Source of the DNA: Propionibacterium sp.
GTDB taxonomy: Bacteria > Actinomycetota > Actinomycetes > Propionibacteriales > Propionibacteriaceae
Assembly (NCBI GenBank): GCA_022837595.1
Contig: JALHFX010000001.1
Location: 1 to 64,000 of the forward strand
Length of the DNA: 64,000 nucleotides
Direction of reading: 5' to 3'
The notes beneath the pieces are model-generated. The model was not told the origin of the DNA and made no database searches. It saw only the letters and a program-made list of their open reading frames with translations. Within the stretch, counting starts at the first letter, position 1, and each line of letters begins with the position of its first letter. Made by a program: the position numbers and the translations under genes. Shown here in pieces: positions 32,809-41,522 of this stretch.

Positions 32809-34067
32809 GTCTGAAAGAGAAATGGCAAGAGCTTCCATCGAACGCTCGGCTGGGCATTATGGTGGGCGGGATCTTTGTCAGCGTTATCGCGCTCGCCGCA
32901 GTTGTTCAATCAACTCGAGGCCCGACGCGAGAGATTGCTGGACAACCTATCGGTGCAAACAAGCCCGCGAACTTCCGTGTCCCTACTGCTCGGGAAACTG
33001 GCGTCGATGACCTCGCTGCGAAGCTCGAAAGTATCGAGAAGAGCACCGTGGGCATGGATAACAGAGTCAAGAAGATGGAGGCCGATCGCCAGTTGCTGTT
33101 CCGTCAGCTTCAGGAGATGCGCGGCACTCAGGGTTCAAACGGTGTGACCGTAGACCTTGTGGATGAGGTCCAGCGGTTGAGCCGCGAGCTCGAAAGGCTG
33201 AAGTTTTCCGGTGGCGGCGCAGTGGCACAAGGCCTCGTGGGACCTGATGGCCTGCCTGTTGTTGGTGAGGATGGGAAACCGCTTTCTGCCGACAACCCTG
33301 CAGATGCTTTCTCGTCTGCAGCGCTTCCTCAACCTTCAGTCAGTGCGGCGCCAGTGTTCGCACCACCGCCCCCAACTCTGCGTGTAGTAGGGGCAGCGAC
33401 CCCCAAAGAGGAAAAGAAGTCAAAAGACGACAAGGAGCGGATTGCCTACCTGCCAATGGGAAGTCAGTTCGAAGGTTTCTTGCTCAACGGTATGGACGTT
33501 CCGACCTCCAACGCGAAGAGCAAAGATCCCGTTCCGGCAGTCCTTCGTGTGAAAACCGATGCAATTCTCCCCAATCACTTCACTCATGACGTTCGTGAGT
33601 GCTTCGTGATCATTTCCGGATTCGGTGACCTTTCGAGCGAACGAGCCGTTATGCGCACCGAAGGTTTCTCGTGCATCAAGGACGACGGTGCGGTTATCGA
33701 AGGTCCGATGGAAGGGTATGTCGTCGGTGACGATGGTCGCGTAGGTATCAAAGGCGAACTGGTATCCAAACAAGGCCAGATGATCGCCCGATCACTCACT
33801 GCGGGATTCCTGGGCGGCATTGCGAAGGGTCTTCAGCCATGGGGTACCCCGGATCAATGGGCCAATACCCAAACGAGCGTCGGTCAGGCCGAGCGTTTTG
33901 AAATGGGTGACGTACTGACAGCTGGAGCAATGAGCGGTGCAAGTTCCGCGGCAAACCAGGTTGCCAACTTTTATCTGGAAATGGCTCGCGAGATGTTCCC
34001 TGTAGTTGAAATTGATGCAGCCCGACGCGCGACGATCGTGCTGACGAAGGGTCTGGAGGTTAAGTGA
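32805..34067 (+). CDS. traB: Channel core protein TraB (VirB10-like)
   Basis: A 420-residue protein: transmembrane segment at about 14-34, coiled coil at 66-120 (LAAKLESIEKSTVGMDNRVKK), and a Pro-rich spacer (about 150-205). The VirB10/TraB beta-barrel domain follows (YLPMGSQFEGFLLNGMD, PVPAVLRVKTDAILPN, AVMRTEGFSC, DDGRVGIKGELVSKQG). TraB spans the envelope and links inner- and outer-membrane complexes. Overlaps traK by 4 bases. Confidence 0.95.
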   Translation: MSLKEKWQELPSNARLGIMVGGIFVSVIALAAVVQSTRGPTREIAGQPIGANKPANFRVPTARETGVDDLAAKLESIEKSTVGMDNRVKKMEADRQLLFRQLQEMRGTQGSNGVTVDLVDEVQRLSRELERLKFSGGGAVAQGLVGPDGLPVVGEDGKPLSADNPADAFSSAALPQPSVSAAPVFAPPPPTLRVVGAATPKEEKKSKDDKERIAYLPMGSQFEGFLLNGMDVPTSNAKSKDPVPAVLRVKTDAILPNHFTHDVRECFVIISGFGDLSSERAVMRTEGFSCIKDDGAVIEGPMEGYVVGDDGRVGIKGELVSKQGQMIARSLTAGFLGGIAKGLQPWGTPDQWANTQTSVGQAERFEMGDVLTAGAMSGASSAANQVANFYLEMAREMFPVVEIDAARRATIVLTKGLEVK

Positions 34068-34564
34068 TGATGAAGAAGTCCATTTTGGTCGCAATCGCAA
34101 TTTCATCCTCCATTGTCGGAGCTTGCACTACTGCGACCCAAGTTCAAATCGAAGCTCCAACTCCGTGGGTGGCGAGCACGGTTTCCGAGCTTGGTACAAA
34201 TCTCGGGCGACTCTACCTCAAGAACACGCCAATGCCAGCAACTGTCGTTGTTGCACCGGCTGTTAAGCATGACGGACAGTTGCGCCCAAGCTATTACGGC
34301 GAAAGCCTTGCGACGCTCATCTCCGGCGCACTTGTCAATTCGGGTGTGCCGGTCGTGCAAACCGAGTCTTCCGGTTGGACTTCAGGCCACCCGGTTAATG
34401 CAGTTGTCAAACGACGCGCCGAAGCCGCAAACGCTGGAGTGATCGCACTTGGCTCCTATCACCATCTGGGTGGCGAGACGGTGGTTTCCTATCGACTCGT
34501 CGATGCGCGGACGGGCGCAGTTCTGGCTGTCTCGGAAGGCCGGATTCCGGGGGGGATTCAATAA
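34067..34564 (+). CDS. FlgO-like lipoprotein of the transfer core
   Basis: A 165-residue protein with a lipobox (IVGAC at about residue 20). The mature domain resembles FlgO-type lipoproteins: ELGTNLGRLYLKNTP, SYYGESLATLISGALVNSGVPVV, ALGSYHHLGGETVVSYRLVDARTG. FlgO proteins attach outer-membrane structures in flagellar systems. Placed between traB and traV, this one may stabilise the outer-membrane core (inference). GGAGG precedes the ATG at 34067, which overlaps the traB stop; ATG 34070 is an alternative. Confidence 0.7.
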   Translation: MMKKSILVAIAISSSIVGACTTATQVQIEAPTPWVASTVSELGTNLGRLYLKNTPMPATVVVAPAVKHDGQLRPSYYGESLATLISGALVNSGVPVVQTESSGWTSGHPVNAVVKRRAEAANAGVIALGSYHHLGGETVVSYRLVDARTGAVLAVSEGRIPGGIQ

Positions 34565-35220
34565 TGAAACCCCATGCCTTGGCTATTGCTCTTTCGGTAA
34601 TTGCACTAACCGGCTGCGCCTCCGCGCTTAACACTGCAGGCCGCGACTCTTCGTCCTGCCCTGGCATCGGTCCTGGGGCTTGCGCATCTCCTGGTGATGT
34701 TTATGCGATCACGAGCGGAAGCATTGATGAATTCGAGGAGCGCATTGCCAATCACACAACCGAGAACAAGATCGATGTTGACGCCGTTATTCGCAAGCAG
34801 AAAGAAGGCGAAAGGCTTCCATCGGTTATTTCTTCTACGGCCACAAGCTCCTCTGTAGGGACAATGCCGCCTGAACTTGCAATCCATTCGGATGGCGTTG
34901 CACCGGTGCGGATGCCCGCTCAAGTAATGCGGATTCGGGTATTCCCATGGACTGACAAGAACGACAATTTGCACTCGGGAGGGTATGTATATACAGAAAT
35001 CGAGCAAAGAAAATGGACTTTTGGAGTGCACGAGGAAGGCACCTTGCGTAATGCAAGAATTCCTCACCGTGTAACTACCGGTGTTGCGCATTCGGGATCG
35101 CCAACTGGTGATGCGCAAAATGGTCAGTCTGCTGCATCGCAGACGATCACTCCCCCGACCCGGCCGCAGGCGTCACGTAACGCGCCTTCGACCGACCTCA
35201 GCACCTTAACCCTCGAGTAA
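34564..35220 (+). CDS. traV: Outer-membrane lipoprotein TraV
   Basis: A 218-residue lipoprotein (lipobox LTGCAS, Cys18). TraV features are SSCPGIGPGACASPGDVYAIT shortly after the lipidated cysteine and the conserved strand block PVRMPAQVMRIRVFPWTDKND followed by SGGYVYTEIEQRKWTFG. The tail is disordered and Ser/Thr/Pro-rich. TraV corresponds to VirB7 and joins TraK and TraB in the outer-membrane complex. Starts at the last base of the preceding stop. Confidence 0.92.
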   Translation: MKPHALAIALSVIALTGCASALNTAGRDSSSCPGIGPGACASPGDVYAITSGSIDEFEERIANHTTENKIDVDAVIRKQKEGERLPSVISSTATSSSVGTMPPELAIHSDGVAPVRMPAQVMRIRVFPWTDKNDNLHSGGYVYTEIEQRKWTFGVHEEGTLRNARIPHRVTTGVAHSGSPTGDAQNGQSAASQTITPPTRPQASRNAPSTDLSTLTLE

Positions 35221-35236
35221 CGATAAGGAGTTTCAC

Positions 35237-35551
35237 ATGCAATACGCTCAAAACCTGTCCGCCGGCTTCGCCCGTTTCGAAAAGCAAGCCTACCTGCTGA
35301 TCGCACTCGCTGCGTACGCCATTTTCGCGATGGCCGTTACCGACACCACGTTCGAGGTCGCATCCGAGCAGGTTCGTGACTGGACTGAAGGAACGTTCGG
35401 TCTGCTCGTCGCATTTGGGGTTCTGGCGACCGGCCTGGCTATGACCATCGTCAAGCACTCGCTGATGTGGTTGGTCCTGGCCGTCGGCGTTGCTCTGGCA
35501 GCCACCATGGGCCCGGGCATCCTCGACTCCATGTTCACCGCCACCCTCTAA
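35237..35551 (+). CDS. traA: Probable pilin TraA (F-pilin/VirB2-like)
   Basis: A 104-residue hydrophobic protein with segments at about 19-34, 54-72 and 75-92. A cut after FAMA (residues 30-33) would leave a mature chain of about 71 residues, close to F pilin (70). The mature part has the pilin layout: short polar region, TEGTFG, hydrophobic helix, IVKHS loop and second hydrophobic helix, ending near TATL. AAGGAG precedes the start. Its place after traV matches IncC/SXT-type clusters; in F traA comes before traL. Sequence identity to known pilins is low by eye, so the call rests on size, topology and position. Confidence 0.75.
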   Translation: MQYAQNLSAGFARFEKQAYLLIALAAYAIFAMAVTDTTFEVASEQVRDWTEGTFGLLVAFGVLATGLAMTIVKHSLMWLVLAVGVALAATMGPGILDSMFTATL

Positions 35552-35565
35552 CACGGAGTTAGCCC

Positions 35566-38013
35566 ATGTTTGGCTTCACGAAGTCCTCGCAAACCCCTGT
35601 CCGCGGTACCGTTGCGGATCAGAGGCGCCTTCCTTGGCAATATCTTGGCGCAGAGGGTTTTGACGACGAAACCGGCCTGTTTTACTGCGTTTCGCCGTCT
35701 GGCGAAAGACATCTTGGAGCCACGTTCATGACCACCCCGCTCCTTGGGGGCGGGGGGTCAGTTTTTGAGAAATTCAAAGCTGCATTAGCTTGCCCGCTTC
35801 CGGCAGGCTCCTTCGTACAAGTAGGTCTTCTCGGCTCTCCCGATATTGAGCCCTATCTTGACGCCTATACCGATGGGAAAGAACAGGCTTCGGGTCTTCT
35901 GGAGAAGCTCGTTCGCACCCGCGTCAAGATGTTCCAGGATGCCGTCCATAAGCCTCAATTCAAGACAAATGGCGTGCTCAACCGTGATTTCCGGTTGATC
36001 TTCACTGTCAAAATTCCGTGTTCTCAGTTTCCGGGTCTTGAGGAACGCCAGTCGGTCCGATCTGATGTCACACGTGTGATGGAAGGCTTTAGCTCCATTG
36101 GCTTCCAGTTCAGGATGCTTGACCCACATGGATATCTGCACTTGATTCGGAAGTTCTACCACATGTGGGAGAAGCCTGAGTTCAGCTACGACGAACTTAT
36201 ACCAATTCGAGAGCAAGCCTTCTATCCGGGCGACGATATTGAGTTCAAAGAAAAAGAGATCCTCTTTCACCAAGGGAGTGATCAAGAATTCTTTGTGCGT
36301 GTAATGAGCCCGAAGCTGTTTCCAAAACGAACTGTTTTTGGTGTTGCCAATCTTCTGATCGGTGATCAGATGGGCGGAGCAAACCAAATCACTGAGCCAT
36401 TTTTCTTTCAATTCACGGCCCACTATCCCGACCAGGTCAAGAAGAAAGGTGAGGTTCGACAGCGTCACATGTGGATTACCCAGCAATGCATTGGAAACTC
36501 CGCAAACTGGTTCCCCATCCTCGGTTACAAGAAGGAAGGCATCGAGACCTTCATTCATGAAATTGACGGTCAAGGAGGGATGGCTCTCGAGGTCAACCTT
36601 AGCCTGATGATCTTCTCGAAGAACAGGGATCGACTGGCACGTCAAACCGCTTCGTTGAACTCCTACCTTTCCACGCTTAGCTTCGACATGCGCGAAGACA
36701 AGCGCATTTTGGATTTCCTCTGGCACAACGCCCTGCCGATGAACGCGTCGGCTGATGCCATGACCCGGACCTTCCGCACCAACACCATGAGTGCGCGACA
36801 GGCTGCACCGCTGGTCCCGCTGTTCGCTGACTACAAAGGCAGCGGCGCGAACGCTACGAGTCTCTTTGTAACGAGGCGTGGTCAGGTGTCCGCATTCTCG
36901 GTTTGGGACTCGAATACTGGATACAACGTAGTCGTTTTTGCTGGCACCGGCGGGGGTAAATCCTTCCTGGCACAGCTTCTGATCGTCGATAACCTTGCTG
37001 AAGGCTGCAAGGTGTGGGTCATTGACGTTGGCAAGTCATTTTTTAAGCTCAACCGTGCCCTCAAGGGGGATTACATCGAATTCTCCGAAGAGTCGCAGAT
37101 CATCTTGAACCCTTTTACCTTCGTCAGCGAGATTGATGAAGACATCGACATCATCAAGGCCACGATCGCCAAGATGGCTGCACCAGAGGACGGTCTTGAT
37201 GACTATCAAATGGCGGCTCTCGAAGAAGGGATCAAGGCCACGTGGGACCGATATGCCCATAACTCGACCGTGACCGCTGTCGCTCAATGGTGCATGCAAC
37301 AGCCTGATCCGCGCGTTCGTGACCTTGGTCAGCAGCTTTACCCATTCACCGTTAGCGGCAGCTACGGGCGTTGGTTCGAGGGTGAGGCCACAATCGATGT
37401 CAGTAATCGCTTTACCGTTCTTGATCTCCTGCATCTCAAGTCACGTCCGATTCTTCAAAAGGTCGTTCTCCTGCAACTGATGAACCGCATCGCGACCGAG
37501 ATGTACACGACCCCGGGTCGTAAGATTCTCGTGCTGGACGAAGCATGGGAGCTTATGGATGACCCCCTGATGGCGAAAGCGATCGAAGCGCTTTATCGCA
37601 AAGTGCGGAAAAATTCAGGGGCAGTCATCTTCATCACCCAGGACGTTGGCGATCTCTTCCAGTCACCGAACGGCCGAGCGATTTACGCCAATAGCGCATG
37701 GCAGATTGTTCTCGAGCAGCGTGCTGAATCCGTCGATGCGGCCGTTGCGTCCGGACAGTTTTCTATGGATGCGTTCGGGATTCATCAGGTCAAGTCTCTT
37801 CATGTTGTGCCTGGTGAGTATTCCGAATTGATGATCAAACGCTCGGATTCAGACTATGGGATTGTTCGATTCAGGCCAGATCCATTCATGTTCACGTTGT
37901 TTGCAAGTAACGGTGAGGAACGTGATGAAGCAATCGCAGCCATTGAACAAGGAGCCGACCCTGAAAAAGTAATTGATTTCTACACGCAGAAACGTCTCGA
38001 AAAAGGAAACTGA
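35566..38013 (+). CDS. traC: Type IV secretion ATPase TraC (VirB4-like)
   Basis: An 815-residue ATPase of usual TraC length. The N-terminal TraC domain covers about residues 15-260 (FVQVGLLGSPDIEPYLDAY). Walker A is AGTGGGKSF near 459-467, followed by VWVIDVGKSF; Walker B is KILVLDEAWELMDDP near 651-664. VIFITQDVGDLF is the sensor region. TraC energises pilus extension and retraction. It lies 12 bases after the pilin stop with GGAGTTA upstream. Confidence 0.96.
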   Translation: MFGFTKSSQTPVRGTVADQRRLPWQYLGAEGFDDETGLFYCVSPSGERHLGATFMTTPLLGGGGSVFEKFKAALACPLPAGSFVQVGLLGSPDIEPYLDAYTDGKEQASGLLEKLVRTRVKMFQDAVHKPQFKTNGVLNRDFRLIFTVKIPCSQFPGLEERQSVRSDVTRVMEGFSSIGFQFRMLDPHGYLHLIRKFYHMWEKPEFSYDELIPIREQAFYPGDDIEFKEKEILFHQGSDQEFFVRVMSPKLFPKRTVFGVANLLIGDQMGGANQITEPFFFQFTAHYPDQVKKKGEVRQRHMWITQQCIGNSANWFPILGYKKEGIETFIHEIDGQGGMALEVNLSLMIFSKNRDRLARQTASLNSYLSTLSFDMREDKRILDFLWHNALPMNASADAMTRTFRTNTMSARQAAPLVPLFADYKGSGANATSLFVTRRGQVSAFSVWDSNTGYNVVVFAGTGGGKSFLAQLLIVDNLAEGCKVWVIDVGKSFFKLNRALKGDYIEFSEESQIILNPFTFVSEIDEDIDIIKATIAKMAAPEDGLDDYQMAALEEGIKATWDRYAHNSTVTAVAQWCMQQPDPRVRDLGQQLYPFTVSGSYGRWFEGEATIDVSNRFTVLDLLHLKSRPILQKVVLLQLMNRIATEMYTTPGRKILVLDEAWELMDDPLMAKAIEALYRKVRKNSGAVIFITQDVGDLFQSPNGRAIYANSAWQIVLEQRAESVDAAVASGQFSMDAFGIHQVKSLHVVPGEYSELMIKRSDSDYGIVRFRPDPFMFTLFASNGEERDEAIAAIEQGADPEKVIDFYTQKRLEKGN

Positions 38014-38015
38014 AA

Positions 38016-38234
38016 ATGTCCAAACAGAAAACCCTGACCCAGAAAGACTTGATCCTGGTCTTTGCTCTTTATTGTGGTGCGATCCTTCTGATTCCGTTCT
38101 TCAGCAATTTTGATCCACTGGTTCTCATATCCGGCGTCTGCTTCGGTTCCGGGAGCATGTTCTTTTTCGGTCGTGCGCGTCGCCCGATTGAGCGTCCCGC
38201 TGGCGTAGAAGTCGCGGCCGAGGCATCGAAATGA
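38016..38234 (+). CDS. Small inner-membrane protein
   Basis: A 72-residue protein with two adjacent hydrophobic segments (residues about 12-29 and 33-52), then a basic, Ala-rich tail. It sits between traC and trbI with only 2 bases to traC and a 4-base overlap to trbI. Small membrane proteins occupy this place in several F-type clusters. No specific family recognised. Confidence 0.6.
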   Translation: MSKQKTLTQKDLILVFALYCGAILLIPFFSNFDPLVLISGVCFGSGSMFFFGRARRPIERPAGVEVAAEASK

Positions 38235-38620
38235 GCGACAGTACTGCTTCCTTAAAGACAGCTGACGGTTCCAACGTTGGCCCAGTCATCATGGCAGCAG
38301 TACTGTCTGCTGTCCTGACCGCTGGCACTTTGTTTGTAGCGAGCCCTTACCTTGCACCTCAGCAGAGCAGTGTTCCCTTCGTTGTCATCGACTCTGGAAA
38401 ACTTGTTACTGCTTCCATGAACGACCTTCGAGGAAAGGGCCTCGACGAGAGTGCAGCAAGGGACGCGGCCATTAGGTTTGCTGACCAATTGAAGACCGCA
38501 ACGCAGCGATACGTCGATGCAGGCTACGTCGTCGTACACCGGACGGCAGTTCTTGGTTACGCACCCCAGTTGGAAATCACACAGCTCGTCGCAGATGAAC
38601 TCGGCCTCAATCTCGAATGA
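38231..38620 (+). CDS. trbI: F-type conjugation protein TrbI
   Basis: A 129-residue bitopic protein of normal TrbI size (F TrbI is 128). A single transmembrane segment (about 17-40) precedes a periplasmic domain with PFVVIDSGKLVTASM near the start and GYVVVHRTAVLGYAPQLEIT near the end, the usual TrbI signature. TrbI influences pilus retraction. Translationally coupled to the gene upstream. Confidence 0.82.
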   Translation: MSDSTASLKTADGSNVGPVIMAAVLSAVLTAGTLFVASPYLAPQQSSVPFVVIDSGKLVTASMNDLRGKGLDESAARDAAIRFADQLKTATQRYVDAGYVVVHRTAVLGYAPQLEITQLVADELGLNLE

Positions 38621-39161
38621 GACTACTCGCCCGGAAAAGGCCACTCTTTTTATAAGGGTGGTTTTCCTTGCGTCGGTACTCCTCGCTTTGCTTTTTGCAG
38701 CGACGTCACACGTCTCTGGAAAGTATCGCCTTCTTCTTCTGGTTGGTGATCTCAGCTGCATCCCTTACAAACTCGTTGTCGTCAAAATGACCCGTCCAGA
38801 GAACATTGATTTCGAGCGGGGTCAGCTACTCGCGTTCCTTCCATACGGAAGGCTAACTGATCAATTGAATCAACGCCTACTTGATGGAAACGGCTCGATA
38901 CTTGTTGTTAAATATCTCGCAGGTGTCGCAGGCGACATCATCAAGGTAGAAAACGATGAAGTCACCGTAGCTGGGCGTAAATTCGGTGATCTCGATCTGC
39001 TGGAAAAGCTAAATCGCGCGCCAGGTAGCTATGACCGGACCCAAGTATTGGTCGATGGACAGCTTGCAATGATGGGTACTGAGCCGAGAAGTTTCGATGC
39101 GAGATATTGGGGTCCAATCAATGTTGACGAGGTCGTCGGTGTCGTTTATCCGATCTGGTAA
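38595..39161 (+). CDS. S26-family signal peptidase (RP4 TraF/TrhF type)
   Basis: A 188-residue membrane-bound peptidase. A hydrophobic anchor (VVFLASVLLALLFAA) precedes the catalytic serine block GDLSCIPYKLVVVK, and the Lys block is VKYLAGVAGDIIKV. These give the Ser-Lys dyad of the S26 family. The enzyme probably cuts the TraA leader or other exported transfer proteins. The ATG at 38595 lies 26 bases inside trbI. IncC and R27 clusters carry a TrhF-type gene at the same place; F itself does not. Confidence 0.88.
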   Translation: MNSASISNETTRPEKATLFIRVVFLASVLLALLFAATSHVSGKYRLLLLVGDLSCIPYKLVVVKMTRPENIDFERGQLLAFLPYGRLTDQLNQRLLDGNGSILVVKYLAGVAGDIIKVENDEVTVAGRKFGDLDLLEKLNRAPGSYDRTQVLVDGQLAMMGTEPRSFDARYWGPINVDEVVGVVYPIW

Positions 39162-40086
39162 GCCTGTACGGGCGATTCTTGTTTCTTTAGCGATCGTAGC
39201 CGCAACCTCGAGCGTTCACGCTCAAAGCTTCTTCAAGCGGGGAGGAGAAGGCTATTTCTGGTATGAGACCCCTCCCCCTCCGGCTGAACCCGTTCAATTG
39301 GAAAAAGAACCCGAACCTCCAGCTTCGGCCTCTCCAGCCACTGAAACAGCAGCTAATACGGGGACTCAGCCTTTCTCTACAGCGTGGCTCAGAGATAACT
39401 TGCCGGTTCTTCTTGAGAAAGCGATGGATTCAGGAAAGCGTGAAGACATGGAAGCGTATCTGTACGCCCAAAGAATCGCGCTCGACAAGGCGCAGAATTT
39501 TGCACATCTTCAACAACTCGTCGTCAAGACTGACCCCATTCTCGATGAAAATAACCGGATGCCCCTTGATACGTTCATCAGGCAAACAGTACTTGCTACG
39601 AACAAGGAACAAAAAGACGAAGTAACGAAGCACCTTGCATCAAAGGGTGGCATCTTCATGTTCTTCGACTCGTCCTGCTCTCATTGCGAGAAGCAGTTTC
39701 CTGTCATTGGCATGCTTAAAGAAAGGTATGGTTTTGAAACTCGGTTTGTATCTGTTGATGGCAAGCCCCTTCCAGGTATGGATAACTGGATACCAGACGC
39801 AGGGCAGTTTCAGTCACTCAACCTAAAACTCACACCGACCGTTGTTTATGCTGTCCCGCCGAACAATTTTTACGTCGTTGCTCAAGGCGCCATGTCCGCA
39901 AGTGGGCTCGTTGATCGCCTTCTAGTTGTGGCTGAGTCTGAGAAGCTGATATCAGATGAAATGATCGCAGCGGTCAATCCTGCCATGCGGGGCGTCGCAC
40001 GATTTGAAGACATGGTTGATGGTGCGTCTGATGATCCAGCCGAATGGGTTAACTTGTTGAAAGAACGACTACAAGGGAGATACTAA
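39121..40086 (+). CDS. traF: F-type pilus assembly protein TraF, thioredoxin-like
   Basis: A 321-residue exported protein with a start at ATG 39121 inside the S26 gene. The signal peptide ends at VHA (residue 34), and FFKRGGEGYFWYETPPPP follows, the typical TraF beginning. The thioredoxin fold keeps an active CxxC (SCSHCEKQF, Cys186 and Cys189), whereas F-plasmid TraF lacks it. It probably acts on disulfides of TraN, TraU and TraH and is needed for pilus assembly. Confidence 0.92.
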   Translation: MLTRSSVSFIRSGKPVRAILVSLAIVAATSSVHAQSFFKRGGEGYFWYETPPPPAEPVQLEKEPEPPASASPATETAANTGTQPFSTAWLRDNLPVLLEKAMDSGKREDMEAYLYAQRIALDKAQNFAHLQQLVVKTDPILDENNRMPLDTFIRQTVLATNKEQKDEVTKHLASKGGIFMFFDSSCSHCEKQFPVIGMLKERYGFETRFVSVDGKPLPGMDNWIPDAGQFQSLNLKLTPTVVYAVPPNNFYVVAQGAMSASGLVDRLLVVAESEKLISDEMIAAVNPAMRGVARFEDMVDGASDDPAEWVNLLKERLQGRY

Positions 40087-40088
40087 AA

Positions 40089-41513
40089 ATGCCAAAGATT
40101 AAAATCGCCGCCCTTGCTGTCGGCTTGAGTCTTTACACCATGATGACTCCGACGCACGCGAGTCTGGGTGGAGCACTCGATGGAATGCTCATCAACGTAA
40201 CAGATCCGGTAGCTTATCAATCACAAACGCGACGCGGCTTCGTCGGAGGCAACGTTGCCATGAGAAGTCCTATTCGGAACGTTAACATCGTGTCCTTCGA
40301 TCCGCCCCGAATGTCTGCCGGCTGTGGGGGAATCGACCTATTTGCTGGAAGCTTCTCGTTCATCGACTCCGATCAGCTTATCGCGGTATTTCGGTCAATC
40401 GCACAAAATGCGCTCGGGCTCATTTTCATGCGCGCGCTCGCTGCGATTGATCCGAAGCTGCAAAGCCTCGTCAGCACAATTCAGTCGAAGCTTCAATCTC
40501 TTAACCAACTTAGCTCTAATACGTGTGCGATCGCAAAGCAGTCCGTAGACACCGTGTTCAATAGCGTTGAACGTGCGTCCACGAGCGCCGAAAGTGGAGC
40601 TGCTTTTTTTGAAGCGATTGCGGGGGGTGTTGGCGATCTGTTCGAGTCTCAAGAAGCAGTGAAAGCATCCCCTAAGGCAAAGATTAAGCAGGCTTGCGAG
40701 GCCGGCTCGATCGAGTTCTGCGGCAACGTTGTTTGGGATTTGATGGCCGACAACAGGGTTGGTGAACTTCTCGGGGGAGGATACTTCGCCGGCCTTTCAA
40801 CGAAATACGCGGCAGAGCTTGTGATGACGATGACGGGGACCGCAATCTACGACCCTGAGTCGGCTCCGAGTGCATCGGAGACTCCTCGCATGGCGCAAAG
40901 GCCAGGGAAAATTGATCTTCATGACCTCAAGACAGGAAGGTCAAGCGGTGCCCAGAAGATCAAGTACTCGTGCAGTTCGGCGCCGGCCCGCGGCGGCTGC
41001 CGTTCGATGGATGAAGTCGCTTGGGACTGGGAGGGGACGGTTGGCTATACCAATCGTATGCTTTTTGGGTCAATTGATGGAACCAGTACCACGGCTGATT
41101 CGATCGTTGGAAAGATGAGCCCTGCGTGCGCGGTTGATTGCACACTGTCTCCGACACAACAGAAATTCGTCAATGCGACCTCTGTTCCTTTCATCTCCAT
41201 GATGCTCGAGGTTCAGAGTCAAGAAGGAGCAGCCTCGGCTGTTGCCGCACAAGCGGCCCCTTTGATTGCTGAGGAGCTGCACATCGTTCTATCGGAAGCG
41301 GTTTTGCGTGCAGCGAGGCAGGTTCTTTCAACGAAAGGATCAACGACCATTCCGCCCGAGATCCATGATCGAGTGAGAGAGCTTGGCAATCAGTACTCGA
41401 GAATCGTCACTAACCGGAAGGCGAACGCTCAGGAATTTGTTGCGCTTGACGAATACGTCAGAACGATCTCCAGGCGCGACCCTTCGATTCTGACGTTCAC
41501 GACCCCGCGTTGA
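40089..41513 (+). CDS. traH: Pilus assembly protein TraH
   Basis: A 474-residue exported protein of usual TraH length. Landmarks are GGALDGMLINVTDPVAYQSQ and RGFVGGNVAMRSP just after the signal peptide, then PPRMSAGCGGIDLFAGSFSFI, a coiled-coil stretch (IDPKLQSLVSTIQSKLQSLNQ) and an NVVWDLM block. TraH is outer-membrane-associated and essential for pilus assembly together with TraF. It follows traF by 2 bases and precedes traG. Confidence 0.95.
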   Translation: MPKIKIAALAVGLSLYTMMTPTHASLGGALDGMLINVTDPVAYQSQTRRGFVGGNVAMRSPIRNVNIVSFDPPRMSAGCGGIDLFAGSFSFIDSDQLIAVFRSIAQNALGLIFMRALAAIDPKLQSLVSTIQSKLQSLNQLSSNTCAIAKQSVDTVFNSVERASTSAESGAAFFEAIAGGVGDLFESQEAVKASPKAKIKQACEAGSIEFCGNVVWDLMADNRVGELLGGGYFAGLSTKYAAELVMTMTGTAIYDPESAPSASETPRMAQRPGKIDLHDLKTGRSSGAQKIKYSCSSAPARGGCRSMDEVAWDWEGTVGYTNRMLFGSIDGTSTTADSIVGKMSPACAVDCTLSPTQQKFVNATSVPFISMMLEVQSQEGAASAVAAQAAPLIAEELHIVLSEAVLRAARQVLSTKGSTTIPPEIHDRVRELGNQYSRIVTNRKANAQEFVALDEYVRTISRRDPSILTFTTPR

Positions 41514-41522
41514 GGAATAGCC

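Noticed and set aside
35785..36726. Minus-strand open frame (313 codons) over traC
   Set aside because: Shadow of the well-conserved TraC N-terminal domain.
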